A stretch of DNA of 64,000 nt from Rhizophagus clarus (lineage: Eukaryota > Glomeromycota > Glomeromycetes > Glomerales > Glomeraceae): assembly GCA_015698045.1 (NCBI GenBank), contig BLAL01000068.1:1194110-1258109 (forward strand), read 5' to 3'. A model generated the notes under the pieces. It was given only the letters and a program-made list of their open reading frames with translations. It searched no databases and was not told where the DNA came from. This document shows, piece by piece, positions 12,369-23,030 of the stretch; the first letter of the stretch is position 1; the number at the start of each line of letters is the position of its first letter. Position numbers and translations under genes: made by a program.

Positions 12369-13832
12369 ATGCAAAACGAAGTAGAAAATGTATTGTCTAG
12401 TTTTAAAAGTTTAGATAGGGAGAAACGTAAAGTCTTGTGAGTACTTAATAAAAATTATTAGGGAATTATTGTTTTTCTTTAAAGTCTTATGTGTAAAGAA
12501 AATTAGCCCTGATATCTTGTAGTTTATTGTCTCTCGTTGAGGAATGTGATCCACACGAAATTTTTACCTTACAACAAATCTTAGAATCGAAAGGTTTTGG
12601 AAAGTTCGATATTATCGGAGCTTTACCACCTGAGCTTGCAGTAAAAATATTCGCATTTCTTAACGTTAAAGACTTATGTACCTGTCGTGAGGTAATTTTG
12701 TTACTTCTATATTTTATATGTCTTTAAAAATATTTTTATTTATAATGTGATAATATAATCTATTCAACTTAAGGTTTGTAAAACATGGGTGAATATTACT
12801 AATGAATCCACAATATGGAGGTTAAAATGTTTAGAATTTTTGTACGTAAACCAAGGCATAACGGTAGTACAGAATTTGGATATTCCTAAAGAAGGATGGA
12901 AAAAAATGTACCAAAAACAATATCGAAGAGAAATAAATTGGAACAATGGAAAAGTTCAAACGATAAAGTTTCTTAAAGGTCATGAGGAACGTGTGACAGA
13001 TGCAAAATTAAAAGAAAACATTTTGGTAACAGGATCAGCGGATAGAACAGTACGAATTTGGAATATCAAGACTAGGGAATGTATTCATACATTGTGCGGA
13101 AATTCTTTTAGCTGTGTGGATTTCTTGATTGAAGATAAAATTGTAGCTGCTTCAACATTTTTTCGATCATCTTTCATTTGGAATATGGAAACTGGTGAAT
13201 TGTTAAGAGAATTGAGAGGACATGTTAGTGCTGTAAGATGTATTAGCTTATCTAGATCATATGTTGCATCATGTGCATTTGATGGAAGCCTAATCGTCTG
13301 GAATTGGAAAACGGGAGAAAAAATAACAACAATACTAGCAGAAGCAACAGCAATTCAAATATTTGATAATACAATTTTGTCTCATAATAGTTCAAATATT
13401 AAATCATTTGATATACTAAGTGGAAATTGTATTTTTTCAACTTCTTTTAATGAAGGACAATTAGGATGGAATTATGTCCAAAATTATCTTTTATCAAAAG
13501 GCGCAGAAGAATCGACGGATGAATTTCCTGGTCGGATAATATTATCGCTAAATATATTAGATACGTTAAGAAATTATTCAAATTCTCTTCATAATTTTGA
13601 TACCAGAAGAGGAAGAATGGTATGCGTTAATAACCAAGAGTCTTCTGATATTTTACAATTGATTTTACTTGATGATGCAAGTAGACCCAAAAATATAGTA
13701 TATCCTGAAGGATCATCTAGAGATATTCTTAAAAAAGAAATCTTCAGAACTATGAATATAGGTCATCGACATATAATAATCGGTTGTTTAAGTGGAACAA
13801 TTGCTATTTTAGATTTTGAGGAAGAATCATAG
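12369..13832 (+). CDS. F-box and WD40 repeat protein (putative SCF substrate receptor)
   Basis: Likely SCF ubiquitin-ligase adaptor, with the F-box binding Skp1 and the WD40 propeller binding substrate. Three exons (12369..12436, 12523..12691, 12774..13832) give 431 residues. The F-box spans about residues 49-95, starting DIIGALPPELAVKIFAFLN and continuing across the second intron into CKTW. WD40 repeats follow from about residue 140: LKGHEERVTDAKL, GSADRTVRIWNIKTREC, LRGHVSAVRCI and FDGSLIVWNWKTGE are visible. Later blades diverge strongly and lack WD dipeptides. It resembles Met30/Fbxw7/Pop1 in layout but is shorter, so no orthologue is assigned. The second exon opens with TTG in frame, so the first exon at 12369 is needed for the start; intron phases agree. 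It is convergent with the Swi5 gene with 25 bp between stops. Confidence 0.85.
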
Positions 13833-13857
13833 AAAAGCTATTGTTTATTTTGTATTT

Positions 13858-14654
13858 TTAATCATTTAGTTCAACTTCAAATTTTTTATACATTTCTTTT
13901 GTTGTTGTGCCTTCAATTTCAGCACATTTACCAAGCAACATTTGTCCTATATCTTTTATTTCGTTATATTCGTGTAATTGTCGGTAATGATCACTCAATA
14001 TCTTTTGTACATCCGAATTACTTCTATTAAAGAAGTAATTTAATATATTAAAAAGTTTATACAATTATTAAAAAATCAAATTTATATGCATACTGCAGTT
14101 TTTTTTTCAAATCTATTTCAACATTATTCAATTCAAGAAGTTGATTTTTAAGCGATTGAATCTGAGAGTTAAGGTCATCCAATTTAGAACTTGTTTGTAA
14201 ACATGATCCTTCTGGAAAATTACTCTGTTTTGTTAACACGAAAGTTTGGTTAATAAAATTAACAGTCAAATAAAATATAATTATACATAAACTACATTTA
14301 CTCTTAAAGTTGGCGCCGACACTTTATGCTCCTCACTTTTGATTTTGTTAATATATAAAGTTACGGTATCTAATGGTATATCCAACGAAAGCCCATTTGT
14401 TTCAATCTTGTGTTCTAGTCTTTAACAAGGAAAAAAGAAAAGAAAAAAGAAGTCGGCTTTAAACCTTTCATTTTTATAAAGTATTCACATAATACACACA
14501 TGAAATCTTCAGCGACCAGTTCTTGAAGAATTCTAAAAATATAACTATTTCCAAACATTTGACTATTAAGTTCATAAAATGAAACCGGTCGCGCATTCTC
14601 TACTTCCTTTATATATCTTAAAGCCTTTTCTTTCCATTCTTTTGTATCATTCAT
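13858..14654 (-). CDS. Swi5-domain DNA recombination/repair protein with N-terminal extension
   Basis: Swi5 (Sae3) works with Sfr1 to stabilise Rad51 and Dmc1 filaments in homologous recombination. Four exons (14500..14654, 14302..14419, 14094..14224, 13858..14023) join in frame to 189 residues. The C-terminal part is a classic Swi5 domain: a leucine-rich coiled coil (LNSQIQSLKNQLLELNN), then LHEYNEIKDIGQMLLGK and a terminal EGTTTKEMYKKFEVELND. The first about 90 residues (MNDTKEWKEKALRYIKE, then FRILQELVAEDF) are not part of the compact Swi5 fold and I do not recognise them. They could be a true extension or a second short gene that I have joined. The joining introns are 80, 77 and 70 nt with GT-AG ends, and phase closes, which favours one gene. 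Confidence 0.8.
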
Positions 14655-14979
14655 ATTATTTTTCTTTTTTATTTAATTAACAGTTAACTGATCAAATGGT
14701 TTTATTATACGCGTTACAACTCGCAAATCATTTAAACATACTATACTATAATTGGATCATTTGGATTTATGAACGGTTTTGATTACCCAAACTTTCCGAA
14801 CTAGGAAATTTTTTAAATTAGAAAAACCGAATCATTACAAAAAAAAAGTGTCAAATGTCAAATTCCGAGTTAGGAAATTAATAAAATTTTAAAATAATCA
14901 AAAACTGCAAAAAAGGCTATTCGTGCAACCATGTGTAAATAATGCCGATCTGCAATCTATTTTATTACCAAATGGTTTA

Positions 14980-15768
14980 TTATTGTATTAAACCATAGAT
15001 TTTACCGGTAATTCTGAACGCAACTTTCTTGTATAAAAGACGACCAACTATGAGCTGAATAGCCCAAATGAAAACTGCAATCCATAATGTCATAACGTCT
15101 TCGAATGTTGGTTCTGAATTCGTAGGGGAATCATCTAAAATTTATACTAGATCAGATTTCGGTAGTTTAATATATAAAAGTGCAACAGAAGGATATTTGA
15201 TTATTTTATGTACCCATTTCGACAAAAATTTCCATGAATTCTTCTCGATCCTTATCGAACACTACGTTCAAATATTCTTTTAATGGATCTCTATAATCTA
15301 ATTCTATTTTGTAAGCTTCCACCGTTGCTGCGACTAGATTCTGAAAATTATTGTCTTTGGAGATGGAGATGGAATCTCTTCGAGATGTATTTCTGAAATA
15401 AGAATAAAATCGTTTAACGTTAACAAGCTCTTTTTGAATGTGACCAGCGTATGCAATGTATGTTTCATCATTTGTGAATTGGAAAATGGGACAATGATGT
15501 TTTTGATTATTCGGAAGGTGAAGAATTGCTAATCGATCGGTTGGAGTTACCAAGGTCATAAGCTGGTTTTGAGTGGTATAAGGTTCAAGTCTTTTCCCCA
15601 CGTAAGAGAGGCAACGAGCAACTAAAAGATAAAAAATAAAAATATTTCTTTAATCAATATCTTACATGTTACGTTTATAAATTTTAACTACTTACCATGA
15701 AGACAAAGAAAACGGTAGCACTTGCGTGCAGAATTATGAAGTTCATGAGCGAAATGACTTTCTTCCAT
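14980..15768 (-). CDS. Orphan tail-anchored membrane protein, unknown function
   Basis: Three exons (15696..15768, 15214..15621, 14980..15134) join in frame to 211 residues. Reading the middle exon alone gives a stop three codons after the true donor, hiding the last exon. The third exon encodes an acidic/Pro linker (DDSPTNSEPTFEDV), a single hydrophobic helix (LWIAVFIWAIQLIVGRLLY) and a basic tail (KKVAFRITGKIYG). That layout suggests a C-terminal tail anchor with the N-terminal about 150 residues in the cytosol. A basic Ser-rich patch (SRRDSISIS) could be phosphorylated. No family was recognised from the soluble part, which has Cys-rich RKCYRFLCLH at its start. It lies upstream of Swi5 on the same strand, 325 bp away. 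Confidence 0.72.
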
Positions 15769-16310
15769 TTTTTTTTTTTTATAAAAAAAAAAAAATAAAC
15801 GCGTTGAAAATATTTTTTTTTTATTATATTTTATTTTGTTAAGCAAATGATTCTTGAAAACGTGGGAACAATAACGATAATTTTTTTTTTTCAAGTTTCA
15901 ATTTCCTGTTAAACTTTTTATCATTGAAACATCTATGTAATATTTATACATATTTATGCTATATTTATACTATTGATAGTTGATACTATTGATATCCAAA
16001 AGTGTGATACAAATTTTGACAAAATTGTCTATTGTTTCTTGCTTTAAAATATAATAAACATATTGTGAACATTACTATAAATATATGCCATCTAACTGTC
16101 TTTAGTTATGCTGATCCAAATTAAATTTTATTCGCACTAGCATTTAGCTCATTTAGCACCCAAACATTGAATTTGATTATGTAATTAAAATATCTTATAC
16201 TTCATATACTCGACGCGTCATTCATTTACGCGTCATTTGTTTTAAGACGTAGTGGCGAGTTTTTCACTTCTCCACATTATTGAATACATTAAATTTTATA
16301 GAATTTTCAA
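15769..16310. other. Intergenic, divergent promoters of orphan gene and CENP-P-like gene
   Basis: AT-rich spacer of 542 bp. It contains homopolymer A/T tracts next to the orphan gene start and two ACGCGTCATT-type direct repeats near 16213-16238 (CGACGCGTCATTCATTTACGCGTCATTTG). ACGCGT is the core of MCB/MBF cell-cycle elements in fungi, which would suit S-phase expression of the CENP-P-like gene; this is inference. Confidence 0.5.
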
Positions 16311-17873
16311 ATGAATAAACACCCTTTGAAGGAAAAAGCAGATTCTATGGCTGCGAAATTATCAATGATAACAAAAGAGTTGGTATGTTTTTGTTTTATA
16401 TGCTTTACATAAGATGTCCAAATCCAGTTAATATAATATTTGTTTTCGCTTTCCCAAAGTCTACTATGCCTTCTTCGAAAGATTCTTTTGATAAATTGGT
16501 TGAAGAACAACAGCTCATGATGATTATGGAAGATGAAATAAATAATTCACAAAAGGAAAAATATAACTTGTTGTTTCAAATGCGTAAAACTAAAATTGAG
16601 ATCGAAGAATTAAAAAGAAACATAGAGACTTGTCAAGAAAATGGACCTTCTTTAATATCCAATCAAGATACATTAATGTATCCTGATAGTGTTTAGTTAA
16701 ATACGGATTGCATAACATCATTAATTCTTACATTCAAATTGTTTTTTTTTTAAAGCGACAAGTTACTTAGTATAAATGACCAATCTCTCTTAATGTCCGT
16801 TGGTACATCCCTGCAAGTTGAACAACAATATGGAACTGATAACAATGATAATAGTCTTCGAGCAAAGAATGTAAGTCTTAACTGTCTACGTCAAATATAT
16901 GAAGCACGTTTGATTAGTTTACAGTAAAACCTTACTTTTAGATTGAACGATTAGTAAGTTTTACAAAAATCAATTTTTTAAAAGTCAATAATAACTTAAC
17001 CGCAACTGATGGAGGTAGGTAACTGCATTAATCGATATATTTAAAGTTTGAGAAGGGTTTAATTTTTTTTTTTTTATTCGCCCAGATCGAATACGTTATT
17101 ATAATTATACAGGGAATTCTTATGATATCAACTTTTGTATTGAATTTGAAGTAAATGAAACTAATCTGGTTATCAGAAGACTTAAAATCAAATTAGATTC
17201 TGGTGTAAAGCAGGAAATGGGAAAATTTATTGAAAAGTGAGATAATTTATTAATAATTCATTGAATTAATTATTAACAATCATTAACACTTTTATAATAG
17301 TGTTGAACGAGATAGAAATCTGCTGATTTTTTTCAAAGGGTTTATTGATTATGCGCGATTGAATCATCAACGCAAACTATTATTTGATTTTTTGAAGAGG
17401 AGATATCCTACTTTGACTTTGCCGAGCTTTCATACACATAATACTTTTACTCGGGATCTTTCATGTTTGTGTGTACATTCATCGTTGAGATTTTCAGACA
17501 AAAGGTTCGAGTTGTTTCTTATGTACATTTTTTGAGATATAAAATTTTGCATTAATGGCCAATCGGTATTACTCTTAGCAAAATTGGACCAGAATTAATT
17601 TTGTCATGGAATTTAAATATTACTTCGTCTGGTCATGTTCTCCCTGATGTTGAAATGTACGCACGAATGCCGCGCCAATGTAAGTATGTAATTTCATTTT
17701 TTTCTCAATATTGTGTCAAATCATTCATTAGATGCAATTCATTAGGGACATTATTGGACGAAAAATATGTAATTGACCAAATACCATCTAATTTCCAAAA
17801 CTTGGTCGAGATCAAAGGAATCCAATTGGCCATTGAAATGATTGTAAAAAGTTTTTTTAAAGTTTTGAGTTAG
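16311..17873 (+). CDS. CENP-P-like inner kinetochore protein
   Basis: Probable subunit of the CENP-O/P/Q/U (COMA) group of the constitutive centromere network. Eight exons (16311..16382, 16460..16690, 16763..16870, 16942..17014, 17086..17236, 17301..17504, 17579..17679, 17746..17873) join to 355 residues. The N-terminal half is coiled coil (QQLMMIMEDEIN, RKTKIEIEELKRNIE). The C-terminal half resembles the CENP-P RWD region: FCIEFEVNETNLVIRRLKI, RDRNLLIFFKGF, LLFDFLKRRYPTL and LILSWNLNITSSGHVLPDV follow in the order I recall for animal CENP-P. No marker residue proves orthology, so the name rests on this order and on length. The seventh intron (17680..17745) is 66 nt and open, so its retention would also keep the frame. 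The donor of exon 2 is GTTTAG, which is weak. Confidence 0.65.
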
Positions 17874-18408
17874 TTTTCATATGATATGATGATTTATCTT
17901 ATTTTTGTTCGTGTGATTGTTCTTTTTAGTAAAAAGCTGAGTAATCAATTTTATGAAAAATTTCGTATCATCGTCTTGAGTTATTCTCCATATTACAGAA
18001 TCATTTTTATTTTATATCAACTCTTTTGAACATGATCACATATAATTATATCAAAAGAAATAGTAATAAATTTATTTTCTGGATCTTTAAGAAATTTATT
18101 CAACAATATTGTTATCTATATATGTAATAATTCAAATGGGTTGTTGATCCTTTGCTATACCAGCTCAATATTGTATGTATGACACATAATGATAAGAGAA
18201 GTTAGATGTTCAAAATAATCTGAAAAAGGATAGACGAAAATTCAATATATGCAAAAAATAGTATTTGATATTTAGAGCGTTAAATTATAAACATTTTTAC
18301 CTACGATGAAACCTGTTTGTGAACATATAGGCTATCATCGCTTATTATTTGATCATGAACCAAACGGTTGTTTAAACAGAAAAAGACCAACTATATTCAT
18401 AATGAAAT
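17874..18408. other. Intergenic between convergent CENP-P-like and HAPSTR1-like genes
   Basis: AT-rich sequence that must contain both 3' UTRs. No gene, RNA or repeat was recognised. Confidence 0.5.
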
Positions 18409-19167
18409 TCATTCTTCCTTGCGTAACCTTCCTTTCTTAGTGGGAGGTTCGTAAAATGAACATTCAAAAGTTGTAGATCGTCCTAAAAAATTCAATTCGC
18501 TTGATCCATTGTATCGTCTTTTTAAATTATCGTTTCCGGTCAAGATACCAATTCCTCCTTGACCCGTATCAATACAGTCAATTTCACGTTGAAGAGAGTT
18601 AAACGTAACATGATCTGGAAAAGAAAAATTAAATGTCTCATGGTTGTTTTCAAATACGTTGGCTGAAGTTGGCGGAATGTTAGAGGTTGGGCATATTTGA
18701 ACATTAGAAGTTTGGAAGGTTGAAACTTGATCGTGCAAAAATTGTTGCTGATGTTGCGATTGTTGCGATTGTTGCGATTGTAAACGAACATTTATTCCTT
18801 CATCACGATTCCTTCTAGATACTGATTTTAACTGCTCTGTTTTGGAATTGATGAAACTGCACAAGTCTTGCACCGATATGAACGCGTCCCGCCCATCTCC
18901 ACCTGTTTGTCTTCTTTGTTGAACACTAGGATGGGAAGAAACGAAGCCCATTAAATCTTGCAGACATTGTTCATATCCAGTGTTATGATATTTCGTTTTT
19001 TGATTCAAAGAGGTTTTGTAGAGTTGTGCAACAGACTCGGCAGCTACACGGAAGGACGCCATTAGCGCCTCTTCAGGTGATTCTTCAGGACGTTCTCTAA
19101 TATCGGGTGCCTGGTCAGAATGTTCCATACTGTTGCGTAAATTATAATTTCTTACTACTTGTGGCAC
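18409..19167 (-). CDS. HAPSTR1/TAPR1-like stress-response protein (HUWE1-associated family)
   Basis: A single exon encodes 252 residues. Residues about 33-75 read as the conserved core of the C16orf72/HAPSTR1 family: EEALMASFRVAAESVAQLYK, then YEQCLQDLMGFVSSH. That family binds the HUWE1 ubiquitin ligase and tunes stress signalling in animals, and has uncharacterised fungal members. The middle is Q/S-rich (QSQQSQQSQ around residue 130) and the C-terminus is basic (TKKGRLRK), which could be a nuclear-localisation signal. The assignment rests on the core motif and a similar size. It is divergent from BBP with 384 bp between starts. Confidence 0.75.
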   Translation of the reverse strand: MPQVVRNYNLRNSMEHSDQAPDIRERPEESPEEALMASFRVAAESVAQLYKTSLNQKTKYHNTGYEQCLQDLMGFVSSHPSVQQRRQTGGDGRDAFISVQDLCSFINSKTEQLKSVSRRNRDEGINVRLQSQQSQQSQHQQQFLHDQVSTFQTSNVQICPTSNIPPTSANVFENNHETFNFSFPDHVTFNSLQREIDCIDTGQGGIGILTGNDNLKRRYNGSSELNFLGRSTTFECSFYEPPTKKGRLRKEE

Positions 19168-19551
19168 GTTTCAACAGTAAAATAATTGTTAATATTAAAC
19201 GAATATAAAGAATACACAGAATCACGAGTGCTCTAAGGTAAAATATAGTTTTAATGGAGTTAAACGTCTCCCAAAAAAAACCTATTTTACGCATTAACGC
19301 GATTTAATAAAAGTCGAAAGTACATAACTACTCTCACCAGAGCTTTTCCTAGCTCAACAAATTTCAACAATTTTCTGATGGTAAAGTAAGATTTGAGCAA
19401 CTTCTTTTTTTCCTTTTGCACTATTTATTAGTAAACGTTGCATCACATGATTAATCGCAACCATTACAAATAAGTTGCACAATAGCCATCGGTATAACCT
19501 TGATTTTCACGTCATTTGTGTTTTGTGAAGGTTTCATTCAATACTTTCGTA
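19168..19551. promoter_or_regulatory. Divergent promoter region HAPSTR1-like / BBP
   Basis: Spacer of 384 bp between divergent start codons. It holds AT-rich and pyrimidine-rich tracts but no box I can name. An upstream ATG at 19516 is in frame with the BBP start, 12 codons earlier, and could be an alternative start. Confidence 0.4.
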
Positions 19552-22055
19552 ATGTATAAGCCTTCGACAATCACCGGTACAAATAATATTCCTTTGGGAA
19601 AAAGGAGGCTAGGAGGAGGCTCCAATGAAGAAGCCGAGGATTTAGCTGAAAAAAAATTAGAATCTATTGGAAATTCTCTCAAAAGAGCAAAGGAAGAAAA
19701 CGATCAACAAACAGGTATAAATTTGATTGACCAGGTCATCTAGAACTTGTTCCCTTTTGTTTTCAAATACCCGTTTGTATTAAAGAAAAAAAGGACTTAA
19801 ATTCTATATATTATTTACCATAATTCTTAGCGAGTAACATTATATTGCTTACTGCTTTTGCTTTTGATTTCTTCTATGAATAAACTTACTACGTATTAAT
19901 TATTGCCATTTAAAACGTAATGATTGACAGGGCAATCAAAAAATTTAACAGATTATTTATGTTCTAACAAAAATTTCATATACTAACAATGTGCAAAATT
20001 GTGTTTCGTTATTTGCTATTCACTTAATTTTTTTTTTCCTATGAAAATCTGAACTCTGTAAATCGTACCATACCGTTACGTCAACTAACTGGAATATTTC
20101 AGATGGAGCCACTGAGGAACGCAGGCGCAAAAGAAGAAGCAGGTGGGGTGGGGAAGAAACAAAGGTCGATATAGGTGTGCCAACTGCTATTACCTACAAT
20201 ATGTCAAAAGAGCAATTGGATACGTATTTGTGTAAGTTGCTTTAGTGTATCTCTAATTTATAATTTATTTCTAATTAATGAATCATTTTTTAGTGCATAT
20301 GAGATTAGAAGAAATTGGACGAAAATTAAGACTAGGGGATTATGTTCCACCAGAAAAAGAGAGGTATTTAATTTTTCTTTTAAAAAAAAACCTTTTTTTT
20401 TCGTATATTATTTAACTAATATTCATTGTTAATTGAAAGATCACCGTCTCCAGAACCAATTTACGATTCTCAGGGCAAACGTGTTAATACCAGAGAGTAT
20501 AGATATCGCAAAAAGTTGGAAGATGAGAGACACAAATTAATCGAAGAGGCCGTACGAAGAAACCCCGACTTCAAACCTCCCGCTGACTACAAAAAACCTA
20601 CAAAAGTGCAAGATAAAGTGTATATCCCGGCTAAAGAATTTCCTGAAATTAATTTTATTGGTCTATTAATTGGTCCACGTGGAAACACCCTTAAAAAAAT
20701 GGAATCAGAATCCGGCGCCAAAATCAGTATCCGTGGTAGAGGAAGCGTAAAGGAAGGGAAAAGTAGGACAGATGCGGCTGCTAATGCAAATCAAGAAGAA
20801 GATTTACATTGCTTAGTAACTGCAGATGCTGAAGAAAAAGTTGCTAAAGCAGTAAAGATGATCAATAAGATTATTGAAACGGTAAATTTATTTTATTCTC
20901 TTTCAATAATAATTTTATATATAATTCATTCTCTGTTAATGATTTTTACAGTCTGCTTCGGTCCCTGAAGGTCAAAATGAACTTAAAAGACAACAATTAC
21001 GTGAATTGGCAGCTCTAAATGGTACACTTCGAGACGATGAAAATCAAATTTGCACTAATTGTGGTGCTACTGGACATCGCAAGTACGAATGCACAGAAAC
21101 TCAGAATTTCACTATTAATTTGACTTGTCGAATTTGTGGAGGTCATGGTCACACAGCTAGGGATTGTATGGAACGAAATAATCCTGAGGCTCTACAACAA
21201 GCCAAACAGAGAGATCAAAAATTGGATAGCGAATATTTGAGTTTAATGGCTGAATTAGGAGAAAATGTTGAATCATCAAGAAGTAATGAACCTGGCGTTA
21301 AAGTGGTATGCATAAACATTGTTAAGCACAACATAATATGATCCAACCATTTTAACTATTCTATTTAAATACAGGGTCATTATGGACCTGTTGGCGGTTC
21401 TAAACCTCCATGGGCATCTCATCCAACTTTAGGTTCTCCTACTGCACCACCTTGGGCTTCAAAACCAGCAGTAACTGCATCTAATGCACATCCCGGAACT
21501 AGCACTTTACCGCCTTGGCAACAACCAAATATTCCACCACCTCCAGGTATTCCCATTTTAAATTTAATTCGCAATGTTAAAGTCCAATACTTATACAAAT
21601 CTTGAAATTATAATAGGATTGGGTAACGCCCCACCTCCTCCAGGATTATCAACAACTTCAACACCCTGGAATACCGCAAAATCTACTACTTATCCACCAC
21701 CACCACCAGGATCTTCTTTGTATCCTCCTGCCCCAAATGTTTCCATGTATCCTCCACCTCCTGTTGCAGCATCAAGTTATGCGTACACATCTTACAACAA
21801 TTCTAGTTATGGTGCTACCTATGGTACAACTTATTCAACAGCTACAGCTGCTGCTGCTGCAGGATATCCGCCCCCTCCACCTTCCACGGCTCGATGGGTA
21901 AATGTTATCTCGAATTTTTATTAATCACTTTTTTGTAACATACTACTTACTTTCCTTAATTTCCAACAAAGCAACAGCCACCACCTCCCCCTTCTGCTCC
22001 TGCCCCACCACCACCACCACCACCAACTCAACCTCCACCCCCACCACCGAAATAA
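19552..22055 (+). CDS. BBP: Branchpoint-bridging protein BBP / splicing factor 1
   Basis: Binds the intron branchpoint and bridges it to the 5' splice site in early spliceosome assembly. Eight exons (19552..19714, 20103..20231, 20294..20363, 20440..20881, 20952..21305, 21375..21546, 21617..21897, 21972..22055) give 564 residues. The helix-hairpin segment [20 protein letters not shown] and [10 protein letters not shown] carry the conserved U2AF65-binding and SPSP sites. The KH-QUA2 domain follows with the GxxG loop [13 protein letters not shown]. Two CCHC zinc knuckles lie at Cys302/Cys305/His310/Cys315 and Cys327/Cys330/His335/Cys340. The tail is rich in PPPPG repeats, as in SF1. Start: MYKPSTITG at 19552 is preferred, with MCFVKV at 19516 as an in-frame alternative. 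Intron 1 (388 nt) is several times longer than the gene's other introns. Confidence 0.95.
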
Positions 22056-22409
22056 ATCTATAATCTCCTTTTTCATTCTGTTACTAACCAATACCAATTG
22101 TTGCTGTTTGACAGCAAACATATTTTTTTAATCACACTAATTTCCAATCAAATTCGATTTTAAAATTCAGGGTTATTTTATTTTTGAAAAATATTTTATA
22201 TAACCTTAGGTATTTTACTAACAATTATTCAGACATTTTATAATCTTATACAGGCGCTATATTTATATAGGATAAAATAAAGGCAATAAATACAATCCTA
22301 TTATTATTTGACAATTTTTTTCGATAAACAAGCTTTTAACTTAAAATAACCGGTGATGATTATCACCGGTTTCAGTAGGGTGTCCAGCAGAATTAGCATT
22401 ATCATTTCG
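22056..22409. other. BBP 3' flank
   Basis: AT-rich 3' flank of BBP. It holds one strong short hairpin (listed separately) and otherwise nothing recognised. Confidence 0.5.
22349..22372. repeat. Perfect 10-bp inverted repeat, hairpin
   Basis: Arms AACCGGTGAT and ATCACCGGTT flank a 4-nt loop (GATT). The stem is far more GC-rich than its surroundings and sits about 300 bp past the BBP stop. It could be a transcript 3'-end structure or a remnant of a small inverted-repeat element. Confidence 0.6.
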
Positions 22410-22613
22410 TTACGCGATTTCGAAATATGATGATATTCTTTTGTTCTGTTTAGAATATAAAAACAATCTAATACCGCCTAGAATTAATAAAATTTCTGCC
22501 AAAATTATAAAAACGCATATTTTATTTATAGTATTTCGCAACATATTTCTGGACAACGGGTGGACATCCTTATTATTGCCGATCATTTTGCCAATCATTT
22601 TGTTAAACATCAT
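22410..22613 (-). CDS. Small hypothetical membrane protein
   Basis: A 67-residue ATG-initiated frame with a short basic N-terminus (KDVHPLSRNMLRN), one clear hydrophobic helix (ICVFIILAEILLILGGIRLFLY) and a basic tail. The amphipathic/hydrophobic partition looks like a real single-pass protein, and the codons avoid the homopolymers typical of the neighbourhood. The plus strand has an equally long overlapping frame, so chance cannot be excluded. No family was recognised, and it sits on the boundary between the gene block and the transposon field. Confidence 0.35.
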   Translation of the reverse strand: MMFNKMIGKMIGNNKDVHPLSRNMLRNTINKICVFIILAEILLILGGIRLFLYSKQNKRISSYFEIA

Positions 22614-22890
22614 TTGTTGCTGATTCTACTATATATAGAGATAAAATAATTTTGATTTGATTATATTCAGGATTAAAATAGTTGAAATTAGCCGAAATTA
22701 CATTATATCTTTTGATTTTTATAATTAATAAATAATATGAAAATTGATTTTAATATCTAGTGATTGGATTTTAATAAAATATACACCATTAAATTCATTT
22801 CAATATGGGATTTGAATGGTGTTAAAATCATTGTAATTGGATTAGTATTGATTAAACTAAAATTTTATATTATTTACCATAAAATCGTGA

Positions 22891-22955
22891 AAAATAATAA
22901 GCACCCCTTTTTTGCAATCACGTGATCACCAAAATTGATAGGGGTGCTTATTTTT
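22891..22955. repeat. Inverted repeat built on AATAAGCACCCC
   Basis: Arms AATAAGCACCCCT (left) and AGGGGTGCTTATT (right) face each other about 30 bp apart, with ATCACGTGATCAC in the loop. The right arm points into a transposase-like N-terminal relic, so the arms may be terminal repeats of a DNA transposon, one of them solo. Confidence 0.55.
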
Positions 22956-23030
22956 GTGATTTTTTTTTATCTCTTAATTTTTTTTTTTATATATTTACAT
23001 GTCTAAAGAACATGCTTTTTCTTAAAAAAA

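Noticed and set aside
15068-15283. 71-residue plus-strand ORF
   Set aside because: Antisense to exons 2 and 3 of the tail-anchored orphan gene, whose splice phases close.
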